NCBI RefSeq assembly: GCF_000949385.2
Contig: NZ_JYKO02000001.1
Span: 1,078,620 to 1,142,619, forward strand
DNA from: Pseudomonas sp. LFM046
GTDB taxonomy: Bacteria > Pseudomonadota > Gammaproteobacteria > Pseudomonadales > Pseudomonadaceae
Length of the DNA: 64,000 bases
Direction of reading: 5' to 3'
Shown here: in pieces, positions 60,183 through 64,000 of the stretch
Layout: each line of letters starts with the position of its first letter
How positions within the stretch are numbered: the first letter of the stretch is position 1
Translations under genes and position numbers: made by a program
Notes under the pieces: model-generated
The model's database searches: none
Told to the model about the DNA's origin: nothing
What the model saw: only the letters and a program-made list of their open reading frames with translations

Positions 60183-60899
60183 ATGCGCGACGAGGCGCCC
60201 CGCACCCTGACCGCCATTTGCAGCGCACTGCAGGAACAGATCGAGCACGGCCTGCTGCCCCACGGCAGCAAGTTGCCGGCCGAACGCAAGTTGAGTGAGT
60301 TGTTCGACACCACCCGCATCACCCTGCGTGAGGCGTTGGGGCAACTGGAGGCCCAGGGGCTGATCTATCGCGAGGAGCGTCGTGGCTGGTTCGTTTCGCC
60401 GCCCCGGCTGCTCTACAACCCGCTGGTGCGCAGCCATTTCCACGCCATGGTGGCGGGGCAGGGCCGGGCGCCGGCCACGGAAGTCCTGGGGGCGCGACTG
60501 ATTCCGGCCAGTGTGGAAATCTGCGAACTGCTGGAGCTGCCAGCGTTATCCAGCGTCTACCAGATCCGCCGCGCCCGCCGTGTCGATGGGCGCCTGGTGC
60601 TCTATGTGGAGCACTACCTGAACCCCGCCTACTTCCCCGGCATTGTCGATTTCGACCTGACCCAGTCGCTGACCGAGCTGTACGACAGCCAGTACGGTAT
60701 CCGTTATGGCCGGGTGCGCTTCGACATGGTGCCCACCGCCCTGCACCCGGAGGCGGCGGCTCCGCTGAAGGTCTCAGCGGGTAGCCCGGCCCTGAAGATC
60801 ACCCGCATCAACCGCGACCAGCACGGCCGTCTGATCGACTGCGACCTGGAGTTTTGGCGGCACGATGCGATTCACGTGAGCGTGGAAGTGCCGGAGTAG
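60183..60899 (+). CDS. GntR-family regulator with UTRA domain
   Basis: A 238-residue HutC-type regulator. The winged HTH is at residues 8-70 (LLPHGSKLPAERKLSELFDTTRITLREALGQLEAQG spread over it), followed by a UTRA ligand domain at about 95-230 (PATEVLGARLIPAS, YQIRRARRVDGRLVLYVEHYLNP, SAGSPALKITRINRD). The ATG at 60183 has TTGGAG eight bases upstream; upstream frame has no homology. It is divergent from the importer operon and very probably its regulator, with the imported compound or its product as ligand. PhnR, which controls a 2-aminoethylphosphonate importer in Salmonella, has the same type of fold and placement. Confidence 0.88.
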   Translation: MRDEAPRTLTAICSALQEQIEHGLLPHGSKLPAERKLSELFDTTRITLREALGQLEAQGLIYREERRGWFVSPPRLLYNPLVRSHFHAMVAGQGRAPATEVLGARLIPASVEICELLELPALSSVYQIRRARRVDGRLVLYVEHYLNPAYFPGIVDFDLTQSLTELYDSQYGIRYGRVRFDMVPTALHPEAAAPLKVSAGSPALKITRINRDQHGRLIDCDLEFWRHDAIHVSVEVPE

Positions 60900-60920
60900 G
60901 GAGTGCAAGCGCAGCATTCT

Positions 60921-61056
60921 GTAGGTTGGGTAGAGGAACGAAACCCAACATCCCGTGGCCGACGCCGCAATCGTTGGGCCTCGCGGCGCTCGGCGCCAAC
61001 TTACGGAAACGGGGCGGCTGCGCCGCCCTTGGCCAATGAATTCGCCCCTACAGGGA
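60921..61056. repeat. Mosaic of dispersed intergenic repeats
   Basis: GTAGGTTGGGTAGAGGAACG with AACCCAACATCCCG forms the first unit, TTGGGCCTCGCGGCGCTCGG with GCGCCAACTTACG the second and ATTCGCCCCTACAGGGA the third. The units are the same as those near 54369-54522. No gene is seen here. Confidence 0.65.
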
Positions 61057-61068
61057 GGCGAACGCAGA

Positions 61069-61656
61069 TCAGGCGTAGTTCTCGGGGCTGAGCTTGCGTT
61101 CCACCAGCTCGATCAGGATATGCAGCACCTTGATGTGCAGCTCCTGGACGCGGTCGGCGAAGTCGCCGCCGGGGGCGCAGATGCAGACGTCGGCCAAGGA
61201 TTCCAGGACGGAGCCCGGCTTGCCGGTGAGGGCCACCACCTTCACGCCCAGGGTACGGGCGGCTTCGGCGGCCTTGATCACGTTGGGGCTCTTGCCGCTG
61301 GTGCTGATGGCGATCAGCACATCACCGGCCCGGCCATGGGACTCGATGTAGCGGGAGAAGATGTAGTCGTAACCGAAGTCATTGGCGACGCAGCTGATAT
61401 GGCTGGGATCGCTGATGGACACGGCGGCGATACCGGGGCGGTTCTTGCGGTAGCGGCCGGTCAGCTCCTCGGCGAAGTGCATGGCATCGCACATGGAGCC
61501 GCCGTTGCCGCAGGAAAACGCCTTGCCCTTGTTCTCGAAGCTTTCCACCAGGAGTTCCGCCGCACGCTCGATGCCTTTCAGGGCCTGCTCGTTGGCGATG
61601 AAGTTGTCCAGGGCCGTCCTGGCTTCCTCCAGGCTGTTGCGGATGTGGCTGAGCAT
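61069..61656 (-). CDS. gmhA: Sedoheptulose-7-phosphate isomerase (GmhA-type SIS protein)
   Basis: A 195-residue SIS-domain protein very similar in pattern to E. coli Gmh[19 protein letters not shown] near residue 51, [57 protein letters not shown] and [18 protein letters not shown] near the end, spread over the fold. Residues that correspond to the catalytic Glu (FAEELTG) and His (QELHIK) of GmhA are present; one difference is Met for His in GGSHCDA. It converts sedoheptulose 7-phosphate to glycero-manno-heptose 7-phosphate for LPS core. It precedes apeB on the minus strand, and may instead be a second, specialised isomerase. Confidence 0.82.
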   Translation of the reverse strand: MLSHIRNSLEEARTALDNFIANEQALKGIERAAELLVESFENKGKAFSCGNGGSMCDAMHFAEELTGRYRKNRPGIAAVSISDPSHISCVANDFGYDYIFSRYIESHGRAGDVLIAISTSGKSPNVIKAAEAARTLGVKVVALTGKPGSVLESLADVCICAPGGDFADRVQELHIKVLHILIELVERKLSPENYA

Positions 61657-61673
61657 GCGGGGTTCCTTCCGGA

Positions 61674-62963
61674 TCAGGGCAGGTCGTGGCTGGAGTAGAA
61701 GGCGGCCAGCACCTTCACCAGGTGGGCCAGGTCATGGCTGCCCGCCAGTTCGCGGATGGAATGCATGGCGAAGGTCGGCAGGCCGATGTCCACGGTACGC
61801 ACCCCCAGCTGGCTGGCGGTGATGGGGCCGATGGTGGAGCCGCAACCCATGTCGCTGCGGGTCACGAAGCTTTGCACCGGCACTTCGTTTTCCAGGCAGA
61901 GGTGGCGGAAGAAACCGGCGGTTTCGCTGTTGGTGGCGTAGCGCTGGTTGCTGTTCACCTTGATCACCGGGCCGGCGTTGAGTTTCGGGCCGTGGTTGCC
62001 GTCGTGCTTGTCGGCGTAGTTGGGGTGCACGCCGTGGGCGTTGTCGGCGGAAACCAGCAGGGAACGCTGGATGACGCGGGCGAAGGCGTCGCCTTCCGGC
62101 AGCACGCGGCGCAGTACCTGTTCCAGCATCGGGCCGTCGGCGCCGCAGGCGGAGCAGGAACCCACTTCTTCGTGGTCGGTGCAGACCAGCACGCAGCTTT
62201 CATCGGCCTCGGCGGCCAGCAGGGCCTGCAGGCCGGCGTAGCAGGAGAGCAGGTTGTCCAGGCGCGCGCCGGCGATGAAGTCGCCGTCCAGGCCGATCAC
62301 GGCCGCGCTCTGGGTGTCGTAGAAGGAGAGTTCGTAATCCAGCACCGCGTCGGCTACCACGCCGTGTTCCAGGGTCAGCTGTTCGGCCAGCAGATCACGG
62401 AACTCGCGGGTTTCACCGGCGGCCAGTTGCGCCAGGATCGGCGGCAGCTCGGTCTGGGCGTTGATGGCCCAGCCCTGGTTGGCCTCGCGGTTGAGGTGGA
62501 TAGCCAGGTTCGGGATCACGGCGATCGGTGCCTGGAAGTCCACCAGCTGGCTTTCCACCATCCCGGCGGCGCGGTAGGTGACACGGCCGGCCAGGGACAG
62601 GTCGCGGTCGAACCAGGGGGCCAGCAGGGCGCCGCCATAGACTTCGACGCCCAGCTGCCAGAAGCCTTGCTTGTTCAGCTCGGGGTTCGGCTTGACCCGC
62701 AGGCAAGGGCTGTCGGTGTGGGCGCCTACCAGGCGCAGACCGCCTTCCAGCATCGGGCGCTTGCCCAGCTTGATGGCGACGATGGAGGAGTCGTTGCGGG
62801 TGACGTAATAACGGCCACCGCTTTCGATACGCCAGGCCTCGCGTTCGTCGAGACGCACGTAGCCGGCGGCCTCGAGGCGCTTGGCCAGGCTGCGGGTGGC
62901 GTGGAAGGGGGTGGGCGAGGCCTTGAGGAAATCGATCAGGCCCTGGTTCAACTCTTCGCGCAT
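61674..62963 (-). CDS. apeB: M18 aspartyl aminopeptidase
   Basis: A 429-residue M18 zinc aminopeptidase. The first metal ligand lies in [16 protein letters not shown] near residue 80, with the Asp of [15 protein letters not shown] near 233, the Glu pair in [15 protein letters not shown] near 265, the Asp in [13 protein letters not shown] near 308 and the terminal His in [11 protein letters not shown] near 401. It removes acidic N-terminal residues from peptides in the cytoplasm. Its start is preceded by GGAGTCC. It lies upstream of the gmhA-like gene with 17 bases between them, so both may share a transcript. Confidence 0.92.
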   Translation of the reverse strand: MREELNQGLIDFLKASPTPFHATRSLAKRLEAAGYVRLDEREAWRIESGGRYYVTRNDSSIVAIKLGKRPMLEGGLRLVGAHTDSPCLRVKPNPELNKQGFWQLGVEVYGGALLAPWFDRDLSLAGRVTYRAAGMVESQLVDFQAPIAVIPNLAIHLNREANQGWAINAQTELPPILAQLAAGETREFRDLLAEQLTLEHGVVADAVLDYELSFYDTQSAAVIGLDGDFIAGARLDNLLSCYAGLQALLAAEADESCVLVCTDHEEVGSCSACGADGPMLEQVLRRVLPEGDAFARVIQRSLLVSADNAHGVHPNYADKHDGNHGPKLNAGPVIKVNSNQRYATNSETAGFFRHLCLENEVPVQSFVTRSDMGCGSTIGPITASQLGVRTVDIGLPTFAMHSIRELAGSHDLAHLVKVLAAFYSSHDLP

Positions 62964-63086
62964 TGGGGGACTCCGGACAGCAGTGCCGGGAGTTTATCCC
63001 ATCGCCCCCAGGGAATAGGAGGCCGACAGGCGGTGAATTTTCCTAGCAGGCCGATAGTCAGGGGCGTGGCTGCTGTTGTGGGACGC

Positions 63087-63662
63087 CTACAGGCGCCGGG
63101 CGACCACCGAGAACAGGTGCCAGTGCTTGTTGCGGCCCTTGGCGGTGATGCCGTCTTCTTCCTTTTCTTCGAGCATCAATACCTGCCAGCCGGACAGGAG
63201 TTCTTCCAGCTGCACGCGCCGCAGGATGGTGATGCCATTGTCAGCCCAGTCGTCCCGCTCGCCGAACAGATGGCCGGCGAACAGGCCGCCCGCCGGAAGT
63301 GCGCCACAGATGGCCTGCCAGAGCGAGGGAAAGGCGGAGGGGGGGCAGAGGGGCAGGGCGAAACTGGAGTTGACCAGATTGGCCGGCGGCAACGGCATGC
63401 TTTCGAAGCGGCAGCAGCGGCTCTGCAGCCTCTGGCGCGTTTCGTCGTCCAGCTGGGCATCGAGGCGGGCCAGGGCCTCGGGTTCTGCATCCACCGCCAG
63501 TACCTTCCAGCCGCGCCTGAGCAGTTCGAGGGTGTCGCGACCGGCGCCGCAGCCAAGATCGAGGGCGTGGCCGGGCGGCCCGTCCCAGATTTCCAGGGCG
63601 GTGAGCAGGGTAAAGCGGGCGGGCTGACCCTCGGTGGCGTTGTAGAACTCGGTGAGGCTCAT
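63087..63662 (-). CDS. Class I SAM-dependent methyltransferase
   Basis: A 191-residue methyltransferase. Motif I is ALDLGCGAGRDTLELL near residue 33 and the acidic end of beta-2 is VLAVDAEPEAL near 53. NSSFALPLCPP near 98 is the post-motif strand and GGLFAGHLFGERDDW near 128 the later beta strand. It resembles TehB-like methyltransferases. The substrate is unknown. It lies between apeB and rluA on the same strand; the 124-base gap to apeB shows no feature. Confidence 0.85.
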   Translation of the reverse strand: MSLTEFYNATEGQPARFTLLTALEIWDGPPGHALDLGCGAGRDTLELLRRGWKVLAVDAEPEALARLDAQLDDETRQRLQSRCCRFESMPLPPANLVNSSFALPLCPPSAFPSLWQAICGALPAGGLFAGHLFGERDDWADNGITILRRVQLEELLSGWQVLMLEEKEEDGITAKGRNKHWHLFSVVARRL

Positions 63663-63699
63663 CTCTTTCCCGAATCGAGGTCTTTTTCTTGAGCCTAGG

Positions 63700-64000
63700 T
63701 CAGAACGGCGCCGGGCACTCGAATCTCAGGCGTTCACCCGTCTGGGGATGGGTCAGGCACAGCAGGCTGGCGTGCAGGCAGAGGCGGTCGTGGGCGGCCA
63801 GGGCTTCGGGGTTGGCGTAGAGCCGGTCGCCCAGTAGCGGGTGGCCGATGGAGAGCATGTGCACGCGCAGCTGGTGCGAGCGGCCGGTGATGGGGGTCAG
63901 CTCGACGCGGCTGTAGTGTCCGCAGCGCTCGATCACCTGCCAGAAGGTCAGGGCGTGACGGCCCTGCTCGAAGTCCACCACGTGGCGCGGCTTGGTCGGC
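63700..64000 (-). CDS. rluA: Pseudouridine synthase RluA, C-terminal part, cut by window edge
   Basis: Only the C-terminal 99 residues of an RluA-family pseudouridine synthase are inside the window; the frame stays open to base 64000 so the catalytic aspartate lies outside. VELTPITGRSHQLRVHMLSIGHPLLGDRLYA, spread over residues near the middle, is the family element with the tyrosine-free GRSHQLR turn specific to RluA, and the end FECPAPF fits. It would modify 23S rRNA position 746 and some tRNAs at position 32. In the same order as in P. aeruginosa it follows apeB. Confidence 0.88.
   Translation of the reverse strand, partial: PTKPRHVVDFEQGRHALTFWQVIERCGHYSRVELTPITGRSHQLRVHMLSIGHPLLGDRLYANPEALAAHDRLCLHASLLCLTHPQTGERLRFECPAPF

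Overview
This window reads as a chromosomal segment of a GC-rich Pseudomonas. The right half (about 28.6 kb to the end) carries, in one continuous order, an MxtR/CrbS-type sensor kinase, an acyltransferase-MFS fusion, sugE, rdgC, tRNA-Val/tRNA-Asp, an FKBP lipoprotein, an EAL-GGDEF protein, the AlgO/Prc protease, apeB and rluA. From memory this matches the P. aeruginosa PA3271-PA3246 backbone. No sequence search was run, so species is not assigned.

Left part (1-18.5 kb): an accessory catabolic island. It holds seven short-chain dehydrogenases (one cut by the window edge), an extended SDR, a KstD-like FAD dehydrogenase, two SnoaL-like small proteins, an HSL-type esterase, a RibB-RibA paralogue that has lost catalytic residues, the envelope pair DUF1302/DUF1329, a secreted SurE-like phosphatase, a GlxA-type AraC regulator, a hot-dog thioesterase and a DUF488 protein. 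It looks like oxidation and reshaping of a cyclic (steroid- or terpenoid-like) compound, but the substrate cannot be read from sequence. Four copies of an 18-bp dyad (TAGTCy-N4-GG-CGATG) sit in the two divergent intergenic regions and tie four transcription units into one probable regulon. Two gene remnants in this island (an old-yellow-enzyme gene and an outer-membrane channel gene) end or begin exactly at copies of a dispersed intergenic repeat.

Middle (18.7-28.5 kb): PbpG endopeptidase, a MocR regulator with a TIM-barrel protein and an MFS carrier, the divergent lysR-lysA pair, a ZapE-type ATPase, a secreted HbpS-like protein and an unknown acidic protein.

Right half: besides the backbone listed above there are a FecA-like receptor, azlCD, sugE under a guanidine-II (mini-ykkC) riboswitch, a palindrome of DnaA boxes before a DUF1232 gene, ahpC-ahpF, an orphan modA divergent from a decayed OprD-type porin with two ModE-type operators between them, and an ABC importer operon that includes an alkaline-phosphatase-superfamily hydrolase and a HAD phosphatase, opposite a GntR-UTRA regulator. 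That operon is a candidate organophosphorus scavenging system. The window ends inside rluA.
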